This document shows, one piece after another, positions 51,036 through 59,415 of a DNA stretch of 64,000 bases. Every line of letters begins with the position of its first letter. The first letter of the stretch is position 1. This stretch comes from RYN-230 sp963834515 (lineage in GTDB: Bacteria; Actinomycetota; Actinomycetes; Streptosporangiales; Streptosporangiaceae). A model generated the notes under the pieces. The model worked only from the letters and a program-made list of their open reading frames with translations. It was not told where the DNA came from and did not search any database. The stretch is taken from assembly GCA_963834515.1 (NCBI GenBank), contig CAWICB010000007.1, positions 124,001 to 188,000 of the forward strand, in the 5' to 3' direction. The position numbers and the translations under genes were made by a program.

Positions 51036-52231
51036 GCTCTGCTTCCCTGCGCCTCCGGGAGGCTGGCCCCGCTTTGCTGCCGGACCACGGGCAGCCGCGC
51101 GGTGACCTGGTAGCCGCCGCCCGGCAGCGGCCCGGAGTGCACCGTGCCGTTGTACAGCGCCACCCGTTCCCGCATCCCGGTCAGCCCGTGACCGGCCCCG
51201 TCCGCGGCGGCCGCCGCGCCGTAGCCGTCGTCGGTGATCTGCAGCACCAGCACATCCTCGCAGTACCGCAGCAGCACCTGGGCGCTCGCGGCCGGGCCGC
51301 CGTGCTTGCGCGTGTTGGTCAGCGACTCCTGGACGATCCGGTACGCGGCCAGGGCCAGCCCGCCGGGCAGCGGTGCGGGCACACCTGCCACGCTGAACGA
51401 CACCGCGAGCCCGGCCGCCCGGGTCTGCTCCAGCAGCTCGCCAAGCTGGCCGATGCCGGGCAGCGGGGCCAGCCCGGTCGTGCCGTCGTCGCTGCGCAGC
51501 ACGCCGAGCATGCGGCGCATCTCGGACAGCGCCTGCCGCCCGGTGCTGGCGATAGCGGTCAGTGCCTGGCGGGCCTGTTCCGGCGAGCTGTCCAGCGCGT
51601 AGGACGCGCCGTCGGCCTGGACCACCATGACGCTGACGTTGTGCGCGACCACATCGTGCAGCTCCCGGGCGATCCGGGCCCGTTCCGCGGCCGCCGCGAT
51701 CTGGGCCTGGGCGTCCTGCTCCCGTTCCAGCCGGGCGGCCCGGTCCTCGAGGGCGGTGTAGTAGTCCCGCCGGTACCGCATCGAGTCGCCGATGACCCAG
51801 GCGATCAGCAACGGCCCGGCCAGGGCGATGGAGTTGACCAGGATCCAGTGCAGCACGGGGAGCCGGTCTGGCCGCCAGATCGCGACCGCCACCGCCGAGC
51901 CGGTCAGGCAGACGGCCAGCCCGGGCACGGACAGGCGGCGGGGCCGGTACGCGGCCAGCGTGTACAGCAGGATCACGATGGCCACGTCGATGATGTTGAT
52001 GTGGATGCCGACCAGGACCTGTACCGCGCCGACCGCGATCCCGGTGACGAAGGCACCGACCGGGTAGGCCCGGCGGAACGCGAGCGCGGCAACCAGGGCG
52101 GCGGCCACCGGGATAAGTGAGTACTGGCCTAGCGCGAGGGCCTGGCCCAGCCCGAGCACGGCGAGCACGGCCGCGGGCACGCCGTCCACCAGCCGGGGGT
52201 GGCGGCGCAGCCAGGCGTAGAGCGCGCTCAC
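51032..52231 (-). CDS. Sensor histidine kinase (HisKA_3/GHKL)
   Basis: 399 aa. Five to six hydrophobic helices (about residues 10-155) form a membrane sensor without an obvious extracellular domain. The phospho-acceptor is in IARELHDVVAHNVSVMVVQADG and the ATPase has RIVQESLTNTRKHG and GHGLTGMRERVALYNG. This is the NarX/DesK-like class. GTG 52231 replaces a 428-residue frame: TACCCT lies exactly 6 nt upstream and no Shine-Dalgarno is seen. First gene of the two-component operon; the structured element 52361-52497 is about 130 bp upstream. Confidence 0.92.
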   Translation of the reverse strand: MSALYAWLRRHPRLVDGVPAAVLAVLGLGQALALGQYSLIPVAAALVAALAFRRAYPVGAFVTGIAVGAVQVLVGIHINIIDVAIVILLYTLAAYRPRRLSVPGLAVCLTGSAVAVAIWRPDRLPVLHWILVNSIALAGPLLIAWVIGDSMRYRRDYYTALEDRAARLEREQDAQAQIAAAAERARIARELHDVVAHNVSVMVVQADGASYALDSSPEQARQALTAIASTGRQALSEMRRMLGVLRSDDGTTGLAPLPGIGQLGELLEQTRAAGLAVSFSVAGVPAPLPGGLALAAYRIVQESLTNTRKHGGPAASAQVLLRYCEDVLVLQITDDGYGAAAAADGAGHGLTGMRERVALYNGTVHSGPLPGGGYQVTARLPVVRQQSGASLPEAQGSRA

Positions 52232-52360
52232 AGGCCAAGGGTACGGGCGCCGGCCAGCCCAGGACGTCATCCTGCAGGCGGGACCACGGTCATCCCGGCG
52301 GCTGAGAGCCGCGCCCAAGAGCCGCCTCGAAGTGCCCCCGGAGGCGCAGAGAAGTATTTT

Positions 52361-52497
52361 CCTGGGGCGGCACGGGGCGGGCTCGCAGGGGCCCCCAGAG
52401 GGCCGCTAGGCCCCCTGCCGGTACCGCCCCGCGGTACCGGCCCACCTGCCGGGTTAACGGCAGGCTCCCTGCGAGCCCGGACCGTGCTCGCCCCAGG
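52361..52497. ncRNA. Candidate structured RNA or cruciform element
   Basis: A basal stem of three helices (52361-52369 with 52489-52497; 52370-52375 with 52482-52487; 52378-52390 with 52467-52479) totals 28 base pairs with small bulges. It closes a junction with three hairpins: 52400-52404/52409-52413 (5 bp), 52417-52427/52431-52441 (11 bp, 3-nt loop) and 52445-52451/52458-52464 (7 bp). All stems are perfect. On the plus strand TATTTT (52355-52360) directly precedes the element. Strand and function are unknown, and no Rfam class was recognised. Confidence 0.55.
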
Positions 52498-52588
52498 CAG
52501 ACCCAGCTAACCGGGTGCAGGCCCGCCCGGCTATCCCCGGACTCCGGGATCCGGCCGGCCACCGGCCCGGCCCTAGGATGTCCGCTAC

Positions 52589-53452
52589 GTGACAGCCACG
52601 GCGGCAGGCAGGAAGGCGATGGCGGTCGAGCCGAGTTCGGCGGCGGCGCGGGTGGCCGCGCCGTCGGGCCTAGTCGTGGGCGTCCCGGAAGGCGGCCGCC
52701 TGGTGTTCGGCCGCGGCCCAGACGCCGACCTGGCCATCGCGGCCGGCCGGGGGCTGTCCCGCCGGGCCGGGGTGATCACCGCGCTCGGCGGCGGGGTATG
52801 GATCGCGAACATCAGCCGTACCCACGCCCTCTACACCGAGGGCGAGGGATACCGGATCAGGCTGCCCCGGATGGAAGAGCACGGCGAGCCGTCCGGCGGC
52901 TGGTTCCTGCGCAGCGGGACCACCCTGGTCGGGTCCCGGGCCATGCTGGACGACGGGCAGCCGCTGCGGGTGATGGTGGCGGGTACGGCCAGCGGCTGGG
53001 CTGACGGGCCGGACGGTACCCGGGGCTGGCAGGACGGTGACGCCACGCTGCTCCCGCTGTACCTGGACCCGATGACGAAGATCTTCCTGGTGGCGCTGAT
53101 GTGGTGCCGGCCCTGGCTGCTCGACCCGGCCGGGACCACGCCGCTGCCGCGCACCCCAGAGATCGCCAAGGCCGCGCTCGAGGTCACCGGCGCCTACCAC
53201 GAGCTGGAGCGGTTCGATACCGACCCGGCGTTCCGTGACCGGCTGTCCGCCCGTGTGGCGGAGCACATCAAGGTGCTCCGCCGCAAGATCACCGACCGGG
53301 GGCTGGTCCGCGCCGACGTGCGGCTGTCCGAAGAGGTGGTGGTCCGGGTGCTGATCGAGCATGGCATCATCACCACGGCTGACCTGGGCCGGCTGAACGA
53401 CCCGGCCTGGTGCTCCCGGCAGGAGGACCTGTGGTGGACCCAGGCGCCGTGA
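52589..53452 (+). CDS. FHA-domain-like protein
   Basis: 287 aa. About residues 25-105 show FHA-like features: LVFGRGPDADLAI, RGLSRRAGVITALGGGVWIANIS with the ligand Arg/Ser/Asn positions, and RTHALYTEG. The remaining helical part has PEIAKAALEVTGAYHELERF and a winged-helix-like segment (LSARVAEHIKVLRRKI, LIEHGIITTADLGRL). FHA domains bind phosphothreonine, so the convergent Ser/Thr kinase gene ending 12 bp away is the likely partner. Start uncertain: GTG 52589 assumed, ATG 52619 possible; TAGGAT lies 9 nt before GTG. Confidence 0.72.
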   Translation: MTATAAGRKAMAVEPSSAAARVAAPSGLVVGVPEGGRLVFGRGPDADLAIAAGRGLSRRAGVITALGGGVWIANISRTHALYTEGEGYRIRLPRMEEHGEPSGGWFLRSGTTLVGSRAMLDDGQPLRVMVAGTASGWADGPDGTRGWQDGDATLLPLYLDPMTKIFLVALMWCRPWLLDPAGTTPLPRTPEIAKAALEVTGAYHELERFDTDPAFRDRLSARVAEHIKVLRRKITDRGLVRADVRLSEEVVVRVLIEHGIITTADLGRLNDPAWCSRQEDLWWTQAP

Positions 53453-53463
53453 GCCGGGCCGGT

Positions 53464-55068
53464 TCAGGCGCCCGGCGGCGGGCTGCCGCCGGGCGGTCCC
53501 GGTCCCATCGGCAGGACCTGGAACGTGGCGCTGGCCCGGCGGCCGCCCGCGCCCAGCGCCACCACCTTGTGGTGCCCGACCGGGATCAGCCCGTGGAAGA
53601 ACAGGTTCCCCTGGTCGATCGCGTAGTTGAACGTGCCTTTCTGGTCGGCCACCGGCCGGTCCGGCGAGATACCGACGCCAACCAGCTCGATGCGCACCTG
53701 GGTCAGCGGCTGGAAGCCGCTGCCGTGGACCACGAAAACGGTGTGCCCGTCGCCGTACGGCTGGCTGAGCACCAGCTTGGGTGTCTTGCTGACGCCGTTG
53801 GGCAGCGTGTTCGGTGGCTGGGCCGGCAGCACGATGGGCAGCACGGCCGGGGCCGGGGTGCTGGGCGTGGCGGACGGGCCGGCCGCGGCCGGGTGCCCGC
53901 GGGCCGACTGGTAGGCCACGCCCGCGGTCACCCCCGCCGCGACCAGCACGGCACCGCCGGCGGCCAGCCCGGCGGCGGCCAGCACCCGGTGCCGGCCCAG
54001 CCGGCCAGGGGATGCGCCCCGCACCGCGGCGTGCCGCCGCTCGGCGCGGAGCGGTGGCCGGGAGGCGGCCCCGGCGGGCAGAACCTGCGAGCCGAACGTG
54101 GCGTCCCCGCTGGGCTCACTGTCACCTGGCCGGGAGCCGGCCTCGTCGCGGATCTGCGGTTGCGGGCTGCGCTGGTATTCCTCGATGAGCGCGATCTCCG
54201 GGCCGGTCAGGTAGGTGTGGCCGGACTCGGCCTCGGAGCCGGCCCGGACAAACGGGGCCAGCGACTGGAGCAATGCGGCCGACGTCGGGCGGTGCCGCGG
54301 GGCACGCTCCAGGCATGCCGTGACCAGCGGGGTGAGCTCGGCAGGCAGGCCGCCAGTATCCGGGGCCTCGGTGGCCAGCCGGACCAGCACGTCCATCACG
54401 GTGTCGCCCTGGTAGGGCGGATGCCCGGTGGCCGCGAACAGCAGCGTCGCGCCGAGCGAGAACATGTCACTGGCCACCGATGCCTGCCGGGTGTCCCGGG
54501 CCTGCTCCGGGGCCATGTAGGCGGGGGTGCCCACGGCGCCGCGGGTGACCGTGAGCTGGATCCGCTCGGCGGCCCGGGCCACCCCGAAATCGATCACCCG
54601 GGGTCCATCCGGGGCCACCAGGACGTTGGACGGCTTGAGGTCACGGTGCACCAGGCCGGCGTTATGAATGGATTCCAGTGCTTCCGCGCAGCCCGCCGCG
54701 AGCCACCGGATGGCCGGCACCGGCAGCGGGCCGCACACCCGGACCAGCTTGTGCAGTGACGGCGCAGGCACGTAGGCGGTGGCCAGCCACGGCACGTCCG
54801 CCTCCGGGTCGGCCGCCACCACCGCGGCCGTGAACACCCCGCTGACCTGCCGGGCCGCCGCCACCTCGTGCGCGAACCGGGTGCGGAACCCGGCTTCCTC
54901 CGCGAACTCGATCTTGATTGTCTTGACCGCAACCAGCCGCCCGGCGGTGGACCGGCCCAGGTACACCTGGCCCATGGCCCCCGCACCGAGCCGCCCGAGC
55001 ACCGCGAAGGGCCCGATCCGTTCCGGGTCCCAACGGCGCAGCGGCTCCAGCGTCGGCTGCGACACCAT
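53464..55068 (-). CDS. Receptor-type Ser/Thr protein kinase (Pkn family)
   Basis: 534 aa. The cytoplasmic kinase domain has the glycine loop LGRLGAGAMGQVYLG, Lys49 (VAVKTIK), catalytic D143 (VHRDLKPSN), DFG-like D160 (IDFGVARA), an activation loop with TVTRGAVGTPAYMAPEQ, and is followed by a Pro/Arg juxtamembrane linker. A single TM helix (about 370-395) leads to an external region with LSQPYGDGHTVFVVHGSGF and RIELVGVG, resembling an IPT/TIG-like or Ig-like strand set, ending in a Pro/Gly tail. No PASTA repeats. ATG 55068 has GGGGGAG upstream. Convergent with the FHA-like gene. Confidence 0.9.
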   Translation of the reverse strand: MVSQPTLEPLRRWDPERIGPFAVLGRLGAGAMGQVYLGRSTAGRLVAVKTIKIEFAEEAGFRTRFAHEVAAARQVSGVFTAAVVAADPEADVPWLATAYVPAPSLHKLVRVCGPLPVPAIRWLAAGCAEALESIHNAGLVHRDLKPSNVLVAPDGPRVIDFGVARAAERIQLTVTRGAVGTPAYMAPEQARDTRQASVASDMFSLGATLLFAATGHPPYQGDTVMDVLVRLATEAPDTGGLPAELTPLVTACLERAPRHRPTSAALLQSLAPFVRAGSEAESGHTYLTGPEIALIEEYQRSPQPQIRDEAGSRPGDSEPSGDATFGSQVLPAGAASRPPLRAERRHAAVRGASPGRLGRHRVLAAAGLAAGGAVLVAAGVTAGVAYQSARGHPAAAGPSATPSTPAPAVLPIVLPAQPPNTLPNGVSKTPKLVLSQPYGDGHTVFVVHGSGFQPLTQVRIELVGVGISPDRPVADQKGTFNYAIDQGNLFFHGLIPVGHHKVVALGAGGRRASATFQVLPMGPGPPGGSPPPGA

Positions 55069-55228
55069 CCTCGGGCTCCCCCCTAGTACCAAGTGGCCCG
55101 GTGACTATGATGCCGATTCCTGGTCCTTCTGGGCCCAGGTTCCGGTGGGTGTGCCGCAAATGGCACCGGACGGATAGCCCGGCCTGCTGGGGTGCCGCCG
55201 GCCGTTATGAGGGCATATCGTCGCAGGT

Positions 55229-55660
55229 ATGGCCGAGTGGTGGTCAATCGAAGTCTTCGACGGGGAATTCCCCGCCACCCAGTGGCGGGACAGCTACAGC
55301 GCCCGGCTGATCGAGTCCGCGCTCGCGCACGGCGCTACCGACTGGGAGTGGCACATCCACCGCTGGGGCGTGGTGTTCGAAATGACGTTCCCGGACGAAG
55401 GGCAGTGGGCGGTGTTCCGTGCGCTGCCCGGCACGGCGGCCGCGCTGGACGCGGTGCCCGATCCGGTGAACGGGCTGCTGGTCTACCGCGGCCGCGGCGG
55501 CAGCGCTGGCGCGGCCGCGCCCCGGCGGCCGCGGCCCACGGCCGGCGCGGGGGCGATGGCGCTGCCCGAACCGGCCGCGCAGCAGGCCGCCGACCTGACC
55601 CGTGCGGAGTTCAGCGACGCGTCGGCCGGCCCGGCCGGTGCGGGCCTGGCTGCCGGGTGA
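55229..55660 (+). CDS. Conserved hypothetical protein
   Basis: 143 aa. The N-terminal 90 residues look folded: MAEWWSIEVFDGEFPATQWRDSY, WEWHIHRWGVVFEMTFPDE, WAVFRALPGTAAALDAVP, alternating strands and helices. The last 45 residues are an Ala/Pro-rich tail. I do not know a function. ATG 55229 has TATCGT 7 nt upstream with no strong Shine-Dalgarno, so it is probably leaderless. Divergent from the kinase gene across 160 bp. Confidence 0.7.
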   Translation: MAEWWSIEVFDGEFPATQWRDSYSARLIESALAHGATDWEWHIHRWGVVFEMTFPDEGQWAVFRALPGTAAALDAVPDPVNGLLVYRGRGGSAGAAAPRRPRPTAGAGAMALPEPAAQQAADLTRAEFSDASAGPAGAGLAAG

Positions 55661-55749
55661 GTACTACGGACGGGTGGCGCAAATCCTCACTCCGGCGATT
55701 GATGGCCCGTTCTGTGAGCTCTGGTCCGCCGGCAGGGCAGGATGGGGGT

Positions 55750-56346
55750 ATGAGGGATACTCGAACCACAGCGATTGGGCTGCGGTCAGCGATCGAGCGA
55801 AGTGGCTACTATCCGGGCCTGGTGGCGGATGCGGTGTTCTCCGCGCTGGGCCAGGAAGCCGTTGTCTCTTATGTGGTGCAGGCTGACGCGCTGTTCGACC
55901 CGGCCATGGAAGTGCGCAGGCACATGACCGTGCTCGTGCTGACCCCGACCCGGCTGGTCTACTCCCACACTGACGAGAACCCGGCCGACGACGAACCGGG
56001 CTCCCGCCCGCAGGCCGAGACGAGCACCGAGGCAGTGCGGTTTTCCCGGATCTCTTCGGTGGCGGTGACCCGCGTGGTCCCGGACCCGGCCACCTACGTG
56101 CCCGGCGTGACCATGCCTACCGAGGTCGTCCTCACCATCGGCTGGAACGTGCTGTCCCACGTGGAGCTGGAACCCGCGCACTGCGGGGACGAGAACTGCG
56201 AGGCCGACCACGGATACACCGGCACCATCACGGCGGACGACCTGAGCATGCGGGTCAGCGAGGCCGCTGACGGTGCCGAAGCCGTGCAGCAGGTGCTGTC
56301 CTTCGCGGTGGCGCTGACCGAGGCGACCACTCATCCCGGCCGCTGA
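55750..56346 (+). CDS. DUF5998-like conserved protein
   Basis: 198 aa, soluble. Blocks include GLRSAIERSGYYPGLVADAV, VQADALFDPAMEVRRHMTVLVLTPTRLVYSHTD, RFSRISSVAVTRVVPDPATY and CGDENCEADHGYTGTITADD, with two Cys in a C-x5-C-like pattern. This matches an actinobacterial family annotated DUF5998; role unknown. ATG 55750 has CAGGAT 6 nt upstream. The phosphatase gene follows after 10 bp, so the two are cotranscribed. Confidence 0.78.
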   Translation: MRDTRTTAIGLRSAIERSGYYPGLVADAVFSALGQEAVVSYVVQADALFDPAMEVRRHMTVLVLTPTRLVYSHTDENPADDEPGSRPQAETSTEAVRFSRISSVAVTRVVPDPATYVPGVTMPTEVVLTIGWNVLSHVELEPAHCGDENCEADHGYTGTITADDLSMRVSEAADGAEAVQQVLSFAVALTEATTHPGR

Positions 56347-56356
56347 CGGGCACAGC

Positions 56357-57496
56357 ATGACGACTGAGCCACCAGCCCAGCCTTTGGTGCCCAACTACGG
56401 TACGGGGAGCCTGCCCGACCTGGCCCGTTCGCTGCTGGCCGCGCTCGGGGTGAACGGCACGCCGAACCCGCTGGCCCTGCCGCCCAGCCCCCGGGTCTGC
56501 CTGCTGATCGTGGACGGCCTGGGCTGGGAGCTGCTCCGCGAGCACCCGGCCGCGGCGCCGTTCCTGTCCGAGCTGGCCTATACCGGCCGGGCGCTGACGG
56601 CCGGGTTCCCGGCCACCACGGTGACCAGCCTGACCTCGCTGGGCACCGGGCTGCCGCCCGGCGAGCACGGCATGCTCGGCTACCAGGTCGCGGTGCCGGG
56701 CGCCGACCGGCTGCTCAACGGGCTGCGCTGGGATGAACGGGTCGACCCGCTGAGCTGGCAGCCGTCCCCGTCCATCTACCAGCAGGCCGAGGCGGCCGGG
56801 GTGGCCGCCTACCGGGTGGCGGCCCGGGCGCTGGAAAAGACGGGGTTCTCGGCCGCGGCCATGCGCGGGGCCAGCTACCGGGCCGCGGACAGCATGGGGG
56901 CGCTGGTCGCCCAGGCCGTGGCGGCCCTGAGCGCCGCCGACCGCTGCCTGGTCACGGTGTACCACGCCGAGCTCGACGGCACCGGGCACGCCTTCGGCAG
57001 CCAGTCCGACGCGTGGTTCTACCAGCTGGCCCACGTGGACAAGCTGGCCGAGCAGCTGGCCGGGGCGCTGCCCCGCGGCACCACCATGTACATCACCGCC
57101 GATCACGGCATGGTGGATTCGGCGCCCGAGGAAAAGATCGACGTGGACGAGCTGCCCGTGCTGCGGGACGGCGTCGCGCTGCTCGGCGGCGAGCCGCGGG
57201 CCCGGCATGTCTACGCCGTGCCCGGCGCGGCGGCCGATGTGCTGATCGGCTGGCAGGAGACGATCGGCTCGCGGGCCTGGGTGGTAACCCGGAACGAGGC
57301 CATCGAGGCAGGCTGGTTCGGCCAGGTCGACCCGCGCTTTGTCGCGCGGATCGGCGACGTGGTCGCGGCGCCGGCCGGGTCGTGGGCCATCGTGGCCAGC
57401 AAGGCGGAACGGCTGGAATCCAGCCTGATCGGGATGCACGGCTCGCTGACGCCGGGGGACCAGTTCGTGCCGATGCTCAGCGTGTCCAGCCGGTGA
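56357..57496 (+). CDS. Alkaline phosphatase / nucleotide pyrophosphatase superfamily protein
   Basis: 379 aa without a signal peptide, so cytoplasmic. The metal sites of the type-I phosphodiesterase family are visible: CLLIVDGLGWELL (first Asp), FPATTVTSLTSLGTGL with the nucleophilic Thr, YHAELDGTGHAFG (Asp/His) and MYITADHGMVD (Asp-His). The substrate is not predictable, with phospho- or sulfo-esters possible. It follows the DUF5998-like gene in an operon. Three DnaA boxes lie just downstream. Confidence 0.87.
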   Translation: MTTEPPAQPLVPNYGTGSLPDLARSLLAALGVNGTPNPLALPPSPRVCLLIVDGLGWELLREHPAAAPFLSELAYTGRALTAGFPATTVTSLTSLGTGLPPGEHGMLGYQVAVPGADRLLNGLRWDERVDPLSWQPSPSIYQQAEAAGVAAYRVAARALEKTGFSAAAMRGASYRAADSMGALVAQAVAALSAADRCLVTVYHAELDGTGHAFGSQSDAWFYQLAHVDKLAEQLAGALPRGTTMYITADHGMVDSAPEEKIDVDELPVLRDGVALLGGEPRARHVYAVPGAAADVLIGWQETIGSRAWVVTRNEAIEAGWFGQVDPRFVARIGDVVAAPAGSWAIVASKAERLESSLIGMHGSLTPGDQFVPMLSVSSR

Positions 57497-57517
57497 CCCA
57501 GTACTAAGCACGCATAG

Positions 57518-57591
57518 TTATCCACAGTTGCGCATGAAGAATTCAAGCGCGGGCGGTACTTCATCCACAGAAATACCCGGGGTTATCCACA
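57518..57591 (+). promoter_or_regulatory. Cluster of three DnaA boxes
   Basis: TTATCCACA at 57518-57526 and 57583-57591 are perfect matches to the DnaA box; TCATCCACA at 57561-57569 differs by one base. All have the same orientation, in an AT-richer 158-bp gap. No dnaA, dnaN or rpmH is nearby, so this is not oriC; a DnaA-titrating or regulatory site is more likely. Confidence 0.65.
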
Positions 57592-57654
57592 GGACGAACG
57601 TGCCGGGCGGTCGGATCGGGTGTGCATCCCCGCAGGCTGGACGGAGCGGAGACG

Positions 57655-58536
57655 ATGGCCGATTCACTGACCGACGTCACGGCGCTCGCGGCGGAACTGG
57701 CCGGCCCGCGGCCGCCGGTGCTGCTCGACGTCCGCTGGCGGCTCACCGGGCCACCCGGCATCAGCCGTTACCGGGCAGGCCACCTGCCCGGCGCCCGGTT
57801 CGTGGATCTGGACCGCGACCTGGCCGGGCCGCCGGGGCCGGGCGGGGCCGGCGGCCGGCACCCGCGGCCGGCCGCCGGCCCCTTCCAGGACGCCATGCGC
57901 CGGGCCGGGGTGCGGGACGGCTGGCCGGTGGTGGTCTACGACGAGGCCGATTCGATGGCGGCGGCCCGGGCCTGGTGGCTGCTCGGTTACTTCGGCCATG
58001 ACCAGGTACGCGTCCTGGACGGCGGTTACCAGGCATGGCGGGCGGCCGGCCAGCCGGTGGAAACCGGGCCCGGGCTGGCGCCGGCCCGGCCGGACGGCAT
58101 CCCGGATGCGTTCACCGCCCGGCCCGGCCACCTGCCGCTGCTCGACGCGGCCGCGGCGGCCGCGCTGGCCCGGGACGGGGTGCTGCTCGACGCCCGGGCG
58201 GCCGAGCGGTACCGCGGCGAGGTGGAGCCGGTCGACCCGGTGGCCGGGCACATCCCCGGTGCGGTCAGCGCGCCCACCGCGGCCAACGTCGGGGCGGACG
58301 GGCGGTTCCTGGACCCGGCTGCGCTGCGGGCCCGGTTCGCGGGCCTGGGCGCAGCGCCGGATCCGGCGGCCGGGGCACGGCCCGCCGGGGTGTACTGCGG
58401 CTCCGGGGTGACCGCCGCCCACGAGGTGCTCGCCATGCGGATCGCCGGCCTGCCGGCCGCGCTGTACCTGGGCTCCTGGTCCGACTGGGTCACCGACCCG
58501 GCCCGGCCGGTGGCTACCGGGCCCGGCCCGGGCTAG
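57655..58536 (+). CDS. Thiosulfate/3-mercaptopyruvate sulfurtransferase (tandem rhodanese)
   Basis: 293 aa with two rhodanese domains. The N-terminal, usually inactive, domain has VLLDVRWRL, YRAGHLPGARFVDLD and VVVYDEADSMAAARAWWLL. The C-terminal domain has LLDARAAERYRG, AGHIPGAVSAPT and the active-site loop VYCGSGVTA with the persulfide-forming Cys. ATG 57655 has GCGGAG upstream. Downstream of the DnaA-box region; no sulfur operon is adjacent. Confidence 0.92.
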   Translation: MADSLTDVTALAAELAGPRPPVLLDVRWRLTGPPGISRYRAGHLPGARFVDLDRDLAGPPGPGGAGGRHPRPAAGPFQDAMRRAGVRDGWPVVVYDEADSMAAARAWWLLGYFGHDQVRVLDGGYQAWRAAGQPVETGPGLAPARPDGIPDAFTARPGHLPLLDAAAAAALARDGVLLDARAAERYRGEVEPVDPVAGHIPGAVSAPTAANVGADGRFLDPAALRARFAGLGAAPDPAAGARPAGVYCGSGVTAAHEVLAMRIAGLPAALYLGSWSDWVTDPARPVATGPGPG

Positions 58537-58629
58537 GGCTCAGCCCGGCAGCTCACCACGGTCGTCTTCCGCCAGGAGCTCGCTCAGCAGCCGGGCATGA
58601 TGCGGCCGGGACCGCTCGTAGTGCCCGGC

Positions 58630-58869
58630 TCAGTCCAGCACCGCGCGGAGCGGCCGGGCGTCCAGCCGGCAGCGCCGTTCCCGCCCCACCCGCTCCTCGC
58701 TGACCAGCCCCGCCGCGCGGAGCACCCGTAGATGCTGGGACACGGCCGGCCGGGACATGGCAAAGGACGCGGCCAGATCGCGCACCGGCTGCTCACCCCG
58801 GCGGAGCAGATCCAGGATCTCCCGGCGGACCGGGCTGGCGATGGCGTCGAACACGTCGGCGTCCGGCAT
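58630..58869 (-). pseudogene. ArsR-type regulator truncated by a nonsense codon
   Basis: 79 aa ArsR/SmtB winged helix: MPDADVFDAIASPVRREILDLL, VRDLAASFAMSRPAVSQHLRVL and ERVGRERRCRL. Family members continue after a LDW-x2-HYE motif into a dimerisation helix. Here the frame reads LRAVLD, TGA (58632-58630), then AGHYERSRPHHARLLSELL before a second stop near 58540. The TGA occupies the place of the conserved Trp codon TGG, so one base change has removed the last helix. The DNA-binding part may still be made. Confidence 0.7.
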
Positions 58870-58882
58870 CGGCCCGGCCCGG

Positions 58883-59257
58883 TCAGCCGCCCGCCGTGGC
58901 CTGCAGCACCAGGCCGTTGCCATCCGGGTCGCCGAACGTAACGAACCGGCCCCAGGGTGCTTCCTGGATGCCGCCCTCGATCCGCACCCCGCGGGCCTGC
59001 AGCGCGGTCACGTCAGAGTCGAGGTCGTCGGTCTCCAGCACGGTCCCCTGCACCGAGCCGGCGGGCATGCCCGGGAACCAGGTCACCAGCGTGATCGAGG
59101 TCTGTGATCGGGGCGGCCGGACCTGAACCCAGCGCATGTCCGGGCCCATCGAGGTATCCGACACCAGCTCGAAGCCGAGCGTCTCCACGTAGAAGTCCCG
59201 GGCCCGGTCCTGGTCGCTGACCGGCAGGGAGAACAGCTGCACATGGCTGATCGTCAT
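58883..59257 (-). CDS. VOC (glyoxalase-fold) family protein
   Basis: 124 aa. SHVQLFSLPVSDQDRARDFYVETLGFELVSD, WVQVRPP, GTVLETDDLDSDVTALQARGV and FGDPDGNGLVLQA are the classic VOC blocks, including metal-ligand His and Glu positions. Activity cannot be predicted. ATG 59257 replaces a longer frame. The ArsR-type gene starts 13 bp after its stop, so they form an operon in which ArsR would normally regulate. TATCAT lies 8 nt upstream and GGTAA/TTACC arms near 59270-59290 could be an operator. Confidence 0.85.
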   Translation of the reverse strand: MTISHVQLFSLPVSDQDRARDFYVETLGFELVSDTSMGPDMRWVQVRPPRSQTSITLVTWFPGMPAGSVQGTVLETDDLDSDVTALQARGVRIEGGIQEAPWGRFVTFGDPDGNGLVLQATAGG

Positions 59258-59330
59258 GCTGCCCGATGATAGGTAAGCAAGCTCTTTACCAGTCAACCGC
59301 CGGGCCGGGACCGCGCGTTGTGTTCAACGA

Positions 59331-59380
59331 CATGGTTGTTGCATTCAGGCGGTCCTGACCGCATGAATGCAACAACCATG
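59331..59380 (-). terminator. Large hairpin, 17-bp arms, after the J-protein gene
   Basis: 59331-59347 is perfectly complementary to 59364-59380; the enclosed 16 nt hold a further GCGGT/ACCGC pair. The arms are AT-rich (CATGGTTGTTGCATTCA) in contrast to the surroundings. It lies beyond the likely end of the J-protein frame (59416) and upstream of the VOC gene. Confidence 0.7.
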
Positions 59381-59415
59381 CGCAACCCGGCTAGAGCCCG
59401 GCGGCGGCCGGGCGG

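Noticed and set aside
52321..52500. Identification of the structured element as 6S RNA
   Set aside because: 6S RNA is a rod with one central bubble; this element has three hairpins on a junction and the typical genomic neighbours are absent.
57497..57654. Chromosomal replication origin
   Set aside because: Only three DnaA boxes and no dnaA, dnaN, rpmH or parAB nearby; oriC in actinomycetes has many more boxes.
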